Part shown: positions 46,046-54,836 of the stretch, piece by piece
How the letters are laid out: each line of letters opens with the position of its first letter
Position numbering within the stretch: position 1 is the stretch's first letter
Origin: Anabaena lutea FACHB-196
Lineage (GTDB): Bacteria > Cyanobacteriota > Cyanobacteriia > Cyanobacteriales > Nostocaceae
Length of the DNA stretch: 64,000 nucleotides
Assembly (NCBI RefSeq): GCF_014698305.1
Contig: NZ_JACJST010000023.1
Span: 40,827-104,826, forward strand
Reading direction: 5' to 3'
Position numbers and translations under genes: made by a program
Notes under the pieces: generated by a model
Seen by the model: only the letters and a program-made list of their open reading frames with translations
The model's database searches: none
What the model was told of the DNA's origin: nothing

Positions 46046-46534
46046 TTAAAAATTAATTTTTTCAATCATCTCAAAGAAAGCATCATCTAACTCATAACCA
46101 AGAATTTGTGCTAGAGACTTGAGCCGAAATTGGGTCGGGATACCTTGCTCTTTCAGCCAATCACTTAAAATAAAAATTTTGTGCATCAAAAAGATTTCTA
46201 AGGCTTCAGGATTGTACTGTATGCCCTCTTTAGAACTAAATTGATGGGGTACTAACATCGCCGCGTAACGGGCTAATTCTCCCCCTTTCCAATCTAATAA
46301 AAATGGTAACCAGGGATACTTGGCATCGAGCCGCACAAACCACAAGCGCACTTCTGGAATTTCTGAAAGCTCCCGTGGATCATTTTTTTCCCGTATATAG
46401 TTAATTTCAAAGGAAAGTAGCTGTTCATTAGAGGGAATGGCTTTGTCTTCTAGTAGTGGTTCAATGACCATTAATGCAGGTGACAAATCCAGATTGTTAA
46501 TAGAGTCGTTATTGAGGCTGATTGTGATTGTCAT
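46046..46534 (-). CDS. CRR6-family NDH-1 (NdhI) maturation factor, DUF1817
   Basis: 162 residues with the strongly conserved block PEVRLWFVRLDAKYPWLPFLLDWKGGELARYAAMLVPHQ followed by YNPEALEIFLMHKIFILSDWL. This is the cyanobacterial/plastid CRR6 family, which in Arabidopsis and cyanobacteria is needed to assemble the NdhI-containing arm of the photosynthetic NDH-1 complex. Soluble, no cofactor motif. The ATG start agrees with the family. Single gene, convergent with the GT9 gene across an ATTTTAGATTTTGGATT repeat tract. Confidence 0.87.
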   Translation of the reverse strand: MTITISLNNDSINNLDLSPALMVIEPLLEDKAIPSNEQLLSFEINYIREKNDPRELSEIPEVRLWFVRLDAKYPWLPFLLDWKGGELARYAAMLVPHQFSSKEGIQYNPEALEIFLMHKIFILSDWLKEQGIPTQFRLKSLAQILGYELDDAFFEMIEKINF

Positions 46535-47100
46535 TGACTGATTGGTCGCTTTTTTAATTGCTCAAAAGTAGAATCGAGAATCCACAGTAACAGCTTTTTG
46601 CAATTGATGCTAGAGCATCTGTAGCCTATTTTATACTTTTAGAGCCAAAACCCTTAAATTAGGTAGGTTTATTCGCGTCTGCGTAGCAATGGAATACAAC
46701 CCAACAAAATCCAGAAAATGTTGGGTTTCTCTATCCTTATACCCAACCTACAATTATTCATAAATATGAATCGATATGTTATATTTTGATGGAAATCAAA
46801 ATTGAAAATCTCCTCTTTTTACTAAGTATTTCACCAACTTAAAAGAGCTAGATTTAATAATCTGAGTCAACATAATTCTTAATTTATAACAATGCCGACC
46901 GCAGGCTACCGCCAACGTAATTCGTAGTTACAAATGGGTGTCTGTACCCTCTTTAATTACGAATTAAGAATTAGTAATTATTTGGTCAATCATTTTGTTT
47001 ATTTTAATTATAAAAATAACAGGGTAAAAAATATAGGGTAGACGATGCCTACCCTACCTTAAATTAGCTAATAGATTTATCTTCAGGGTTATGAAAAATA
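46535..47100. other. Intergenic region with short hairpin repeats
   Basis: No gene seen. Contains ACCCAACA/TGTTGGGT (46699-46726), AATTACGAATTA repeats near 46915-46975, and an AGGGTAG/CTACCCT hairpin near 47034-47054. Confidence 0.55.
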
Positions 47101-47544
47101 TTAACCTAAAAGTTGTTGTTTTAGCGAACTCACTTTCTGAGATAATTCTTGCCGTGTTTCAGATTTGATCAGATAACGGAAAGTAAACCAGATGGTATAA
47201 CCTAAACCAACTATCTCAAAAATGGGTGCTAACAAGGGTACATCATCAATAGCATCTAGCATTGCTAGAGCTACTTTGACTGTCACAAGGGCAGATAATA
47301 TTAAAACAAGGGTGAGTAGAGCCTGCTTGTTGTTGTTCAAAACACTACCTAAATAATCAGGTAGTTGCTCTAAAAACTCTAACATTTGTCTGCTAACTCG
47401 CTGCCATTGGGCTTCAGGTTCCTTCGCGGGAGGAAGCTTTGGCAAATTTGCCGTTTCTACACCCTCAAGAGCTAACAAATCTTGAGAAGAAACTGAATTA
47501 ACTGATTCTGGTTGCTGTTGTTGAGTTTCCATAATGTTTGCCAT
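47101..47544 (-). CDS. CAAD-domain membrane protein
   Basis: 147 residues. A hydrophilic Gln/Pro-rich N-terminus is followed by two membrane helices and flanking amphipathic segments (KQALLTLVLILSALVTVKVALAMLDAIDDVPLLAPIFEIVGLGYTIWFTFRYLI), which is the CAAD domain otherwise appended to some cyanobacterial aminoacyl-tRNA synthetases and related to thylakoid CURT1 proteins. CAAD proteins anchor to thylakoid membranes; this stand-alone form has no synthetase. ATG 47544 or the Met four codons later is the start. Confidence 0.88.
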   Translation of the reverse strand: MANIMETQQQQPESVNSVSSQDLLALEGVETANLPKLPPAKEPEAQWQRVSRQMLEFLEQLPDYLGSVLNNNKQALLTLVLILSALVTVKVALAMLDAIDDVPLLAPIFEIVGLGYTIWFTFRYLIKSETRQELSQKVSSLKQQLLG

Positions 47545-47791
47545 TTGGCGGCCACAACAGTTTTGATAAGTAACTAGACTTACATTAATATACCAGCTAG
47601 ACTCACAATACCCAAGTCCAAAATATTTCTTTTTGGACAGAGAACTTTAGTTAAGCTCTCTGGCTTACATCTTGCACCTTCTCAATTAGGGTAATTCTCT
47701 GCCCACGTTACGAAATAATCATGATGAAAGATTTTTATTTTCGCAATCAGAGAAGGGTGTAAGATATCAGGTGAATTAGTGTTGCTAAGTC

Positions 47792-48256
47792 TTAACGGCT
47801 GCCGTTTGTTGGTTGTATAACATTAGCTTTGACAACTACATTTTTCACTCCCTTAATTTCTTTTGCCAAAGGTTCAATCTTGGCTAACTGCTCTTGCTGG
47901 CTCACAGTTCCCGCTACTGTAACTGTACCATCGTCGGTCGCATTAACTGTTAATGCACCACCAGGAATATTAGCTTCTAATTTAGAACGGACTTCACTTG
48001 CCAAGTCGGCAGCGGCTCTATCAGTATCACCGCCAGTAGCTAGATTTCGCTCTTCACGAGCGCGGATATCAGAATTGAGTTGTCTTCTGCGGAGTTCACT
48101 TTGGGCATCTTCTTTAGCATCTTGTGTAGTTTGTGCAGCCGGACTTGCGGGAGCTTCTCCAGCATCAGGTGCAGTGACACTGGTCTTGGAAGTATTATCA
48201 CAAGCAACACTAAAAAGTAAAACTGAACCAATTAAGAATGAAGTTAGCCTTTTCAT
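47792..48256 (-). CDS. BON-domain lipoprotein
   Basis: 154 residues. An N-terminal lipoprotein-like signal (KRLTSFLIGSVLLFSVAC, Cys at 19; a Ser at -3 makes the lipobox weak), a charged linker, and one BON domain (about 85-150; EVRSKLEANIPGGALTVNATDDGTVTVAGTVSQQEQLAKIEPLAKEIKGVKNVVV). BON proteins such as OsmY bind phospholipid or stabilise the envelope under osmotic stress. It lies 104 bp downstream, on the same strand, of the duplicated stress protein gene. Confidence 0.88.
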   Translation of the reverse strand: MKRLTSFLIGSVLLFSVACDNTSKTSVTAPDAGEAPASPAAQTTQDAKEDAQSELRRRQLNSDIRAREERNLATGGDTDRAAADLASEVRSKLEANIPGGALTVNATDDGTVTVAGTVSQQEQLAKIEPLAKEIKGVKNVVVKANVIQPTNGSR

Positions 48257-48360
48257 TTGTTTAGGTCTTGATATAAAGGTGAAAATGTGAATTCTTGGAG
48301 TGAACTAGATAGGAAATAAGAGCAAAATTTTCATGATCTTGCTCCTAAATAGAATCGGAA

Positions 48361-49596
48361 TTAAACCGCTTTTGTCCGATGATCAACCACAATTACGGCG
48401 GGTTCTCCAGGGTGATGACTAGGAAGAGTTTCAGTCTGTTGTACTGACTCGAATCTGGGTTGATGTTGGCCGACATCACGGGCATCATAAATGGCAAATT
48501 CTTCAATTCCTAGCCGTTGGAGAATACTTTGGGCTTGATGTATTTGGGCTTCGGTACCATCAACAATTAATAAGTAATCACCTCTTTGAAAGCGATCGCT
48601 ATATATTCGCGCCCGTTCTTCCGGAATTCCTAAACCAACAAGTCCCCCAGCAATACCCCCAACTGCTGCACCAACAGCACCACCAGTTAGGGTTGTGGCC
48701 AAAGCTGTAGCTACTGCACCACCTGCGATTACGGGTCCTACTCCAGGAATTGCTAAAGCCCCAAGGCCAACTAATAACCCACCTAATCCGCCTAAAGCAC
48801 CACCTGTAGCAGCACCAGCTTTTAGCCCCTCGTCTGCTTTATTACCTAACCCTGTTTTCTCATGGATATTTCCATCTTTAGCAATCAGAGAAACTTGCTT
48901 CATCGGAAAACCAGCATTCCTTAATTCTGTTAATGCTGATTCCGCATCTCGCTGACGAGAAAATACTCCTATTGCTCTTCTGGTAGTTTGCACAGGTACA
49001 ACAGGTACATTTACATCGTGATGAGCAACACCTGTAGTTGGCTGTTCCCTATTCGGGTGATCATAAACTTCAAAGTCTTCAATTCCCCGACGATGAAGAA
49101 TCTCTCTGGCTCTAGAAAGTTCTGCATCTGTACCATCGATGATCACTAAATAAGCTCCTTCTTCGACTCTTTGGTTATAAACTCTGGCTCGTTCTTCGGG
49201 AATTCCTAAACCTATTAAACCCCCAATTAAACTACCTGCTACTGCACCAATACCAGCACCAGCAAGAGTTGTAGCTAGAGTGGTTGCTATTCCTCCAGCC
49301 AGCATGATTGGTCCAATTCCGGGAATTGCTAAAGTCCCAAGACCAATTAATAAGCCAGTCAATCCACCCACAGCACCACCAGAAATACCTCCAACTTTTG
49401 CACCTTCGTCAGACTTATCTCCAACTTTCTCTGTGACTTGTGTACCAGCAATATCGTCTCTATCATCTTTATCTTTGGCGATAATAGAAACTCTATCCAT
49501 TGCAAAGCCTGAATTTTTCAATTCATGAAGTGCTTGTTCAGCATCACGACGATGGGAAAATACACCTACAGCACGTCTATGTACACCTATAACCAT
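48361..49596 (-). CDS. Duplicated general-stress protein with glycine-zipper segments
   Basis: 411 residues made of two homologous halves (about 8-180 and 207-375). Each half has a YflT-like alpha/beta start (VGVFSHRRDAEQALHELKNSGF... and IGVFSRQRDAESALTELRNAGF...), a long Gly/Ala zipper that could insert in a membrane (GGISGGAVGGLTGLLIGLGTLAIPGIGPIMLAGG...), and a closing part (GIPEERARVYNQRVEEGAYLVIIDGTDAE...). Bacterial proteins of this kind are induced by heat, salt or desiccation; no molecular function is known. Next gene on the strand encodes a BON lipoprotein. Confidence 0.85.
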   Translation of the reverse strand: MVIGVHRRAVGVFSHRRDAEQALHELKNSGFAMDRVSIIAKDKDDRDDIAGTQVTEKVGDKSDEGAKVGGISGGAVGGLTGLLIGLGTLAIPGIGPIMLAGGIATTLATTLAGAGIGAVAGSLIGGLIGLGIPEERARVYNQRVEEGAYLVIIDGTDAELSRAREILHRRGIEDFEVYDHPNREQPTTGVAHHDVNVPVVPVQTTRRAIGVFSRQRDAESALTELRNAGFPMKQVSLIAKDGNIHEKTGLGNKADEGLKAGAATGGALGGLGGLLVGLGALAIPGVGPVIAGGAVATALATTLTGGAVGAAVGGIAGGLVGLGIPEERARIYSDRFQRGDYLLIVDGTEAQIHQAQSILQRLGIEEFAIYDARDVGQHQPRFESVQQTETLPSHHPGEPAVIVVDHRTKAV

Positions 49597-50276
49597 ACTT
49601 AATATTCCTCCAGAAATATAAAAGAATTATTCCCGAATTTATTCCAGGCAATAACTTAATTACTACATGGTTTTATTAGGTTTTCATCAATCTATTGGAG
49701 GAAGTTAAAGTTCTATCATTAGGTATAGATAAACTCTCAATTATGCATTAACTATGCATTAACAACAAGATTTAACTTACGCAAAAACTTTTTTCCTTTT
49801 ATTTAAACCTTTTGTCTGTGTCTTAGAGGTTGTTTGAAAACTTTTTCGTGTGGTATCTGACACCCGCAGATCCCCCTAAATCCCCCTTTTCAAGGGGGAC
49901 TTTGAGGAATTTAGCCCCCCTTTGTAAGGGGGGTTGGGGGGATCTCGATTAATTCTGATACTTTTCAAACATCCTCTTATGGAGTTAGTTATTTCTTGAT
50001 TTGTGCGTAAATTCTCAAAATAATAATCTAGCTATAGCTTTAGGTAAAAGGTAGTAATTATCGGCTTTTATCTTACTGTTAATTAACTTTAACTAATAAA
50101 TCATTAGATAAAATCAGGTGATGCAGATCACAATAGCCTTGGTTTTGAATCATTGATAAATGATAAAATTATCGTTTATATTTATAAGCAGAAAGGTAAA
50201 CTATATTTCAATAAATTTCCATAAAAAATTAACATTTAAGTAATGATTGACTGATTGAGGGGAGATTAAACTGACA
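49597..50276. other. Intergenic region with MITE-like element
   Basis: Holds the 153-bp element at 49825-49977 and promoter DNA for the stress gene (left) and for the small ORF (right). Nothing else recognised. Confidence 0.5.
49825..49977. repeat. MITE-like element with AGAGG-TGTTTGAAAA ends
   Basis: Left end AGAGGTTGTTTGAAAA (49825-49840); the right end TTTTCAAACATCCTCT (49962-49977) is its complement with one mismatch. The interior holds two nested C/G-run hairpins (CCCCCTAAATCCCCCTTTTC ... GGGGGATC). Non-coding; a common class of cyanobacterial hairpin element. Confidence 0.75.
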
Positions 50277-50456
50277 ATGATAGAAAAATTATTATTAGCA
50301 TCTATTTTAACGTTTAGTTTTAGCTTATTCACTGATATGGGGTGGTTTACTTTCACTCATAAGCTCGCTGAAACTACTTCACACCACCAAGAGTCTTTTA
50401 CTCTGACTCAACGTCGCCAAACCAATGATAAATCTGTATTAGAGGCAGATAAGTAA
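50277..50456 (+). CDS. Small exported hypothetical protein (59 aa)
   Basis: ATG at 50277 to TAA at 50456. The first 17 or so residues form a signal-like hydrophobic segment (IEKLLLASILTFSFSLF); the rest is polar and Gln/Thr-rich. GAGGGGAG lies about 12 nt upstream of the ATG. No family recognised. It is followed after 190 bp by another exported protein gene. Confidence 0.5.
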   Translation: MIEKLLLASILTFSFSLFTDMGWFTFTHKLAETTSHHQESFTLTQRRQTNDKSVLEADK

Positions 50457-50646
50457 TTAGACAAAATTAATTACACAAAAATTGGGCTGAAATCCTTGAC
50501 TGGTAAAGAATTGGTCAATAATCAATATGTCATTAATTCTGTCTTGGTACTTACGGTAGTCGATTGATTCAAATTACTAATATCATCATGTATAAATCTC
50601 AATGTATTACGATTAAGTTTTCACCAGATATATTTTGACACTGAGT

Positions 50647-51417
50647 ATGAAAAACCAAATTCTATACACAGCCGCATTTTTGCTAACTATCAGCTTACCC
50701 GCAACCGCCCAAACGTCAAATTATGAAGCTATAAAACAGTTATTAGCAACTAAACAATGTCAAAATTGTAATCTCCGCAATGCTGGGTTAGTAATGGCTG
50801 ACCTATCAGAAGCTAATTTAAACGGTGCAGATTTGCGGGGTGCAAACCTCAGCCGCGCTAATTTAACTGGTGCAGATTTGCGGGGTGCAAACTTGACTGG
50901 AGCTAGTTTATTTGGTGTGAACTTAAGTGAGGCTAAACTCAGCGGTGCGAATCTCACGGGTGCTAATTTGGGAAATACCTATTTAATGAATGCAGAATTG
51001 AATGATGCTAATCTCCAAGGTACTATCTTCCAAGGTGCAGTTGGTATACCTTCACAAATTGCTAAACCAGAAGAATTTTATGCTTGGGGTGTAGCAGCAG
51101 CAGAAAAAGGCAACCTTAAACCAGCTATTGATTATTTTAGCCAAGCGATCGCACTAAAACCAGACTACGCAGGTGCATATTTATCTCGTGGTGTAGCTAG
51201 TTACCAAGCCTTAGACCGAAAAAATGCCTTAGAAGATGCTCAAATGGCAGCCAAGCTGTTTGAAGAACAAAAAAATGCGGAGGGAATGCTAACAGCACAA
51301 GCTTTTATTTTGGAACTGAAAACACCTTACACAGAAAACGTCAAACCTAGTAAACCCAGCTTTATGGATTTTGCCGGTAGTGTAGGTTCAGTATTACTCC
51401 AGTTTCTTCCTTTTTAA
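50647..51417 (+). CDS. Exported pentapeptide-repeat protein with TPR segment
   Basis: 256 residues from the ATG at 50647, which starts a clean signal peptide (KNQILYTAAFLLTISLPATAQ); the frame extends four codons upstream. Residues about 40-130 contain roughly 18 A(D/N)Lxx pentapeptides (ADLSEANLNGADLRGANLSR...), forming a right-handed beta-helix; residues about 145-220 contain TPR units (FYAWGVAAAEKGNLKPAIDYFSQAIALKPDYAGAYLSRGV). Two Cys in KQCQNCN precede the helix. Function of such periplasmic combinations is unknown. Confidence 0.87.
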   Translation: MKNQILYTAAFLLTISLPATAQTSNYEAIKQLLATKQCQNCNLRNAGLVMADLSEANLNGADLRGANLSRANLTGADLRGANLTGASLFGVNLSEAKLSGANLTGANLGNTYLMNAELNDANLQGTIFQGAVGIPSQIAKPEEFYAWGVAAAEKGNLKPAIDYFSQAIALKPDYAGAYLSRGVASYQALDRKNALEDAQMAAKLFEEQKNAEGMLTAQAFILELKTPYTENVKPSKPSFMDFAGSVGSVLLQFLPF

Positions 51418-51540
51418 AAAATTGGGAACTGGAGACTGGGAACTGGGCAAGAATTATTTATCTTTTATATTTTGTCTTTTGCTTGTTCCTTATTCTCTAT
51501 TCCCAATGACTAAGAACTAATGACTGATGACTAATAACTA

Positions 51541-52422
51541 TTAGATAAACTCTTGAGTACATTTTAAAAAGTTCTCTACAATAGGTGTTAAACGGTCTTG
51601 CTGCCAGATGATAGCAGTTTCTATTAAAGGTACTTCTTCCAAAATCGGACGATAAACTACGCCAGACCTTTGCAGGTTCTGTAAAGAAGATGGTGTAATC
51701 GCCACGCCCATTCCAGCCGATACTAAACCAATAATTGTTTGCATTTGAATTGCTTCCTGAGTAATGTTAGGGCTGAAATTTGCCTGGCGAAAAAGGCTCA
51801 TGATGCGATCATAAAGTCCTGGTGCTAAATAGCGGGGAAACATAATTAAAGGTTCATTTAGAAGCGATCGCACTGAGATATAATTTTTTTGAGTCAATGT
51901 ATGAGTTGACGACAAAGCCACAACTAAGGTCTCCTTGTGAATACACTCATAGGATAGTGTGTCATCTTCCAAAGGAGGATGAGCAAAACCGACATGAATC
52001 AGGGAATCTCTCAGTGCTTGTTCCTGTTGGCTTGTAGTTAATTCTAGTAATTCTATTTTTACTTCTAGAAATTGCTCGCGAAATTTACGCAAAATCAAAG
52101 GTAATAAGTCGTAAATTACCAAACTAGTAAATCCTATTCGCAGTTTACCTGTTTCACCTCTTCCAGTTCTTTGAGTCAATGCTACTGCGGTTTCTAGTTG
52201 CACTAGTAGTTGATATGCCTCTTGTAAAAATACCTTACCAGCTTCTGTTAACTGTACTTGTCGCTTAGTTTTGCGATCAAAAAGTTTTACTCCTAGTTCT
52301 GTCTCTAACTGCTGGATTTGTTGACTCAGAGGTGGTTGAGCTATGTGCAGTTTTTCTGCGGCTTTACTGAAATGTAATTCCTCAGCTACAGCGATAAAGT
52401 AGCGCAGGTGTCGTAGTTCCAT
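51541..52422 (-). CDS. LysR-type transcriptional regulator
   Basis: 293 residues: N-terminal winged helix-turn-helix (ELRHLRYFIAVAEELHFSKAAEKLHIAQPPLSQQIQQLETELGVKLFDR) and a two-lobed periplasmic-binding-fold effector domain (GKLRIGFTSLVIYDLLPLILRKFREQFLEVKIELLE ...). The pattern is that of the CatR/BenM/AlsR-like LTTR group. It is divergent from ilvD, and a T-N11-A dyad typical of LysR sites lies between them, so control of ilvD or of itself is a reasonable inference; the effector is unknown. Confidence 0.9.
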   Translation of the reverse strand: MELRHLRYFIAVAEELHFSKAAEKLHIAQPPLSQQIQQLETELGVKLFDRKTKRQVQLTEAGKVFLQEAYQLLVQLETAVALTQRTGRGETGKLRIGFTSLVIYDLLPLILRKFREQFLEVKIELLELTTSQQEQALRDSLIHVGFAHPPLEDDTLSYECIHKETLVVALSSTHTLTQKNYISVRSLLNEPLIMFPRYLAPGLYDRIMSLFRQANFSPNITQEAIQMQTIIGLVSAGMGVAITPSSLQNLQRSGVVYRPILEEVPLIETAIIWQQDRLTPIVENFLKCTQEFI

Positions 52423-52482
52423 ATTTTATGATACTTTATAAGTCTTAATTTCCAATAAATATATATTGGACATCTCAAAAAA

Positions 52483-52497
52483 GTATACATATCATAC
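52483..52497. promoter_or_regulatory. T-N11-A LysR-type binding site candidate
   Basis: GTATACATATCATAC: dyad GTAT-N7-ATAC with the T (52484) and A (52496) eleven bases apart, the classic LysR motif. It lies 30 bp before ilvD and 61 bp from the LysR gene start; a related ATGATAC occurs at 52428-52434. Confidence 0.5.
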
Positions 52498-52526
52498 TCG
52501 TACAGAGATTTAATTGAGTAAGAGTA

Positions 52527-54233
52527 ATGAGTGAAAAAACAATGCCAGAAAATTTAAAGAGTAAAGTTGTTACCCAAGGTGTACAGCGATCGCCAAATCG
52601 GGCTATGCTGCGAGCAGTTGGTTTCCAAGACGAAGATTTCAACAAAGCTATTGTCGGGATTGCTAATGGTTACAGCACCATCACTCCCTGTAACATGGGG
52701 ATTAATAAATTAGCACAAAGGGCAGAAAGTAGCGTCAAAAATGCCGGCGCAATGCCCCAAGTCTTCGGTACTATTACCATTAGTGATGGGATTTCAATGG
52801 GAACCGAAGGGATGAAATATTCCCTAGTGTCGCGGGAAGTAATCGCTGATTCCATTGAAACTGCCTGTACAGGGCAAAGTATGGATGGTGTCCTGGCTAT
52901 AGGTGGTTGTGATAAAAATATGCCCGGTGCAATGTTAGCGATCGCTCGCATGAACATTCCTGCTATCTTTGTTTATGGTGGCACAATTAAACCAGGACAT
53001 TACGACGGCAAAGACTTAACCGTTGTTAGTTCCTTTGAAGCAGTTGGTCAACACAGCGCCGGCAAAATTGACGAAACCGAACTTTTAGCAATTGAACGTA
53101 GTGCTTGTCCTGGTGCTGGTTCCTGCGGAGGGATGTTTACAGCTAACACCATGTCTTCAGCCTTTGAAGCAATGGGAATGAGTTTACCTTATTCCTCCAC
53201 CATGGCCGCAGAAGATGCCGAAAAAGCCGACAGCACCGAAAAATCTGCCTTTGTCCTAGTCGAAGCCATTCGTAAGCAGATATTACCCCGGCACATTATC
53301 ACCCGCAAATCTATTGAAAACGCCATTTCGGTAATTATGGCCGTCGGTGGTTCTACCAATGCAGTTTTACATTTTTTAGCGATCGCTCGCGCGGCTGGTG
53401 TAGAACTAAATTTAGACGACTTTGAAACTATTCGCGGACGTGTACCCGTTTTGTGTGATTTAAAACCTAGCGGTAAATATGTCGCCACAGATTTACACAA
53501 AGCTGGTGGTATTCCCCAAGTTATGAAAATGCTACTGGAACATAACCTAATACATGGTGATTGTCTGACTATTTCCGGGCAAACCGTAGCCGAAATCTTA
53601 GCAGACATACCCGCAGAACCACGCAGCGACCAAGATGTAATTCGTCCTTGGGATCACCCCATGTATGCCCAAGGACACCTAGCCATTCTCAAAGGCAACT
53701 TAGCCACAGAAGGCGCAGTTGCCAAAATTACAGGCGTGAAAAAACCCACAATTACCGGACCAGCTAGGGTATTTGAATCTGAAGAATCTTGCTTAGATGC
53801 GATTTTGGCCAATAAAATCAAAGCTGGTGATGTGATTATTATTCGTTATGAAGGCCCCAAAGGTGGCCCCGGAATGCGAGAAATGCTGGCTCCCACCTCA
53901 GCAATTATCGGTGCTGGTTTAGGAGATGCAGTGGGATTAATTACCGACGGACGCTTTTCCGGTGGGACTTATGGTATGGTAGTCGGACACGTTGCCCCAG
54001 AAGCAGCAGTAGGCGGAAATATTGCCTTAGTAGAAGAAGGTGATAGTATCACAATTGACGCTAATGCTCGCCTATTGCAAGTAAATGTATCAGACGCAGA
54101 ACTAGCTAGTCGTCGTGCCAACTGGAAACCCCCCGCACCCCGTTATACTCAAGGCGTTTTGGCGAAATATGCCAAATTAGTAGCTTCTAGTAGTGTCGGT
54201 GCAGTCACAGATTTGGACTTGTTTGCTAATTAG
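52527..54233 (+). CDS. ilvD: Dihydroxy-acid dehydratase
   Basis: 568 residues of the IlvD/Edd family. Cluster-ligand cysteines appear in [22 protein letters not shown] and [14 protein letters not shown], the three-Cys pattern seen in [2Fe-2S] DHADs. The C-terminal [15 protein letters not shown] ... [20 protein letters not shown] is also diagnostic. It dehydrates dihydroxy-isovalerate and dihydroxy-methylvalerate in valine, isoleucine, leucine and pantothenate synthesis. Divergent from a LysR regulator. Confidence 0.97.
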   Translation: MSEKTMPENLKSKVVTQGVQRSPNRAMLRAVGFQDEDFNKAIVGIANGYSTITPCNMGINKLAQRAESSVKNAGAMPQVFGTITISDGISMGTEGMKYSLVSREVIADSIETACTGQSMDGVLAIGGCDKNMPGAMLAIARMNIPAIFVYGGTIKPGHYDGKDLTVVSSFEAVGQHSAGKIDETELLAIERSACPGAGSCGGMFTANTMSSAFEAMGMSLPYSSTMAAEDAEKADSTEKSAFVLVEAIRKQILPRHIITRKSIENAISVIMAVGGSTNAVLHFLAIARAAGVELNLDDFETIRGRVPVLCDLKPSGKYVATDLHKAGGIPQVMKMLLEHNLIHGDCLTISGQTVAEILADIPAEPRSDQDVIRPWDHPMYAQGHLAILKGNLATEGAVAKITGVKKPTITGPARVFESEESCLDAILANKIKAGDVIIIRYEGPKGGPGMREMLAPTSAIIGAGLGDAVGLITDGRFSGGTYGMVVGHVAPEAAVGGNIALVEEGDSITIDANARLLQVNVSDAELASRRANWKPPAPRYTQGVLAKYAKLVASSSVGAVTDLDLFAN

Positions 54234-54415
54234 ACATAGGAGATTGAAAAATAGACCTTTCAAAGCCTCTCTCCCTATGGGGGGAGAGGTTGGGAGAGGG
54301 GTTTTTCGGTAAACTTTATTACTTTGCAAACTTCCTCCAACTCCAAGAGGATATATAAAAAACCAAGAGTGTCCAACCCGCATGGTATAAATTTGTTTAT
54401 TCTCCAAAGATATAG

Positions 54416-54457
<42 letters not shown>

Positions 54458-54549
54458 AAAACCCTCTTGTAGTGAGAGTTTCATTATTAATTGATGTCCT
54501 AACCACCCTGTCCAGGGCTATATATCTAACAATACCTTCGCCATTTTTG

Positions 54550-54635
54550 GTAGGTTGGGTTAAGCGACAGCGCAACGTATTTGTTGGGTTTCATGCTGAT
54601 AGCTCCGCAACGCTAACGCGAACAACCCAACCTAC
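54550..54635. repeat. 86-bp element with GTAGGTTGGGTT inverted ends
   Basis: GTAGGTTGGGTT (54550-54561) is exactly complementary to AACCCAACCTAC (54624-54635); the interior has GCGCAACG and TTGTTGGGTTTC. This matches a hairpin repeat very common in cyanobacterial spacers. Confidence 0.75.
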
Positions 54636-54836
54636 GAATCAAGACTTTTTTGAATTTGGCTAAGGTATTGATCTAAAGAAAGATATATCTAAAGATAGAT
54701 TGCAAGTTAAGCTTAAGCTCAGGCTATATTTGCTATGACAGTTAAGAAAGAAATATAAGCAATCATTGTATAGTAAAAATAACAAATTTTTATAAATTTG
54801 CGGATATGACCATTTCCTCAGCAGGATTGAATTGAC

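Noticed and set aside
48040..48290. Additional ORFs on both strands over the BON gene
   Set aside because: They lie in alternative frames of a well-supported lipoprotein gene.
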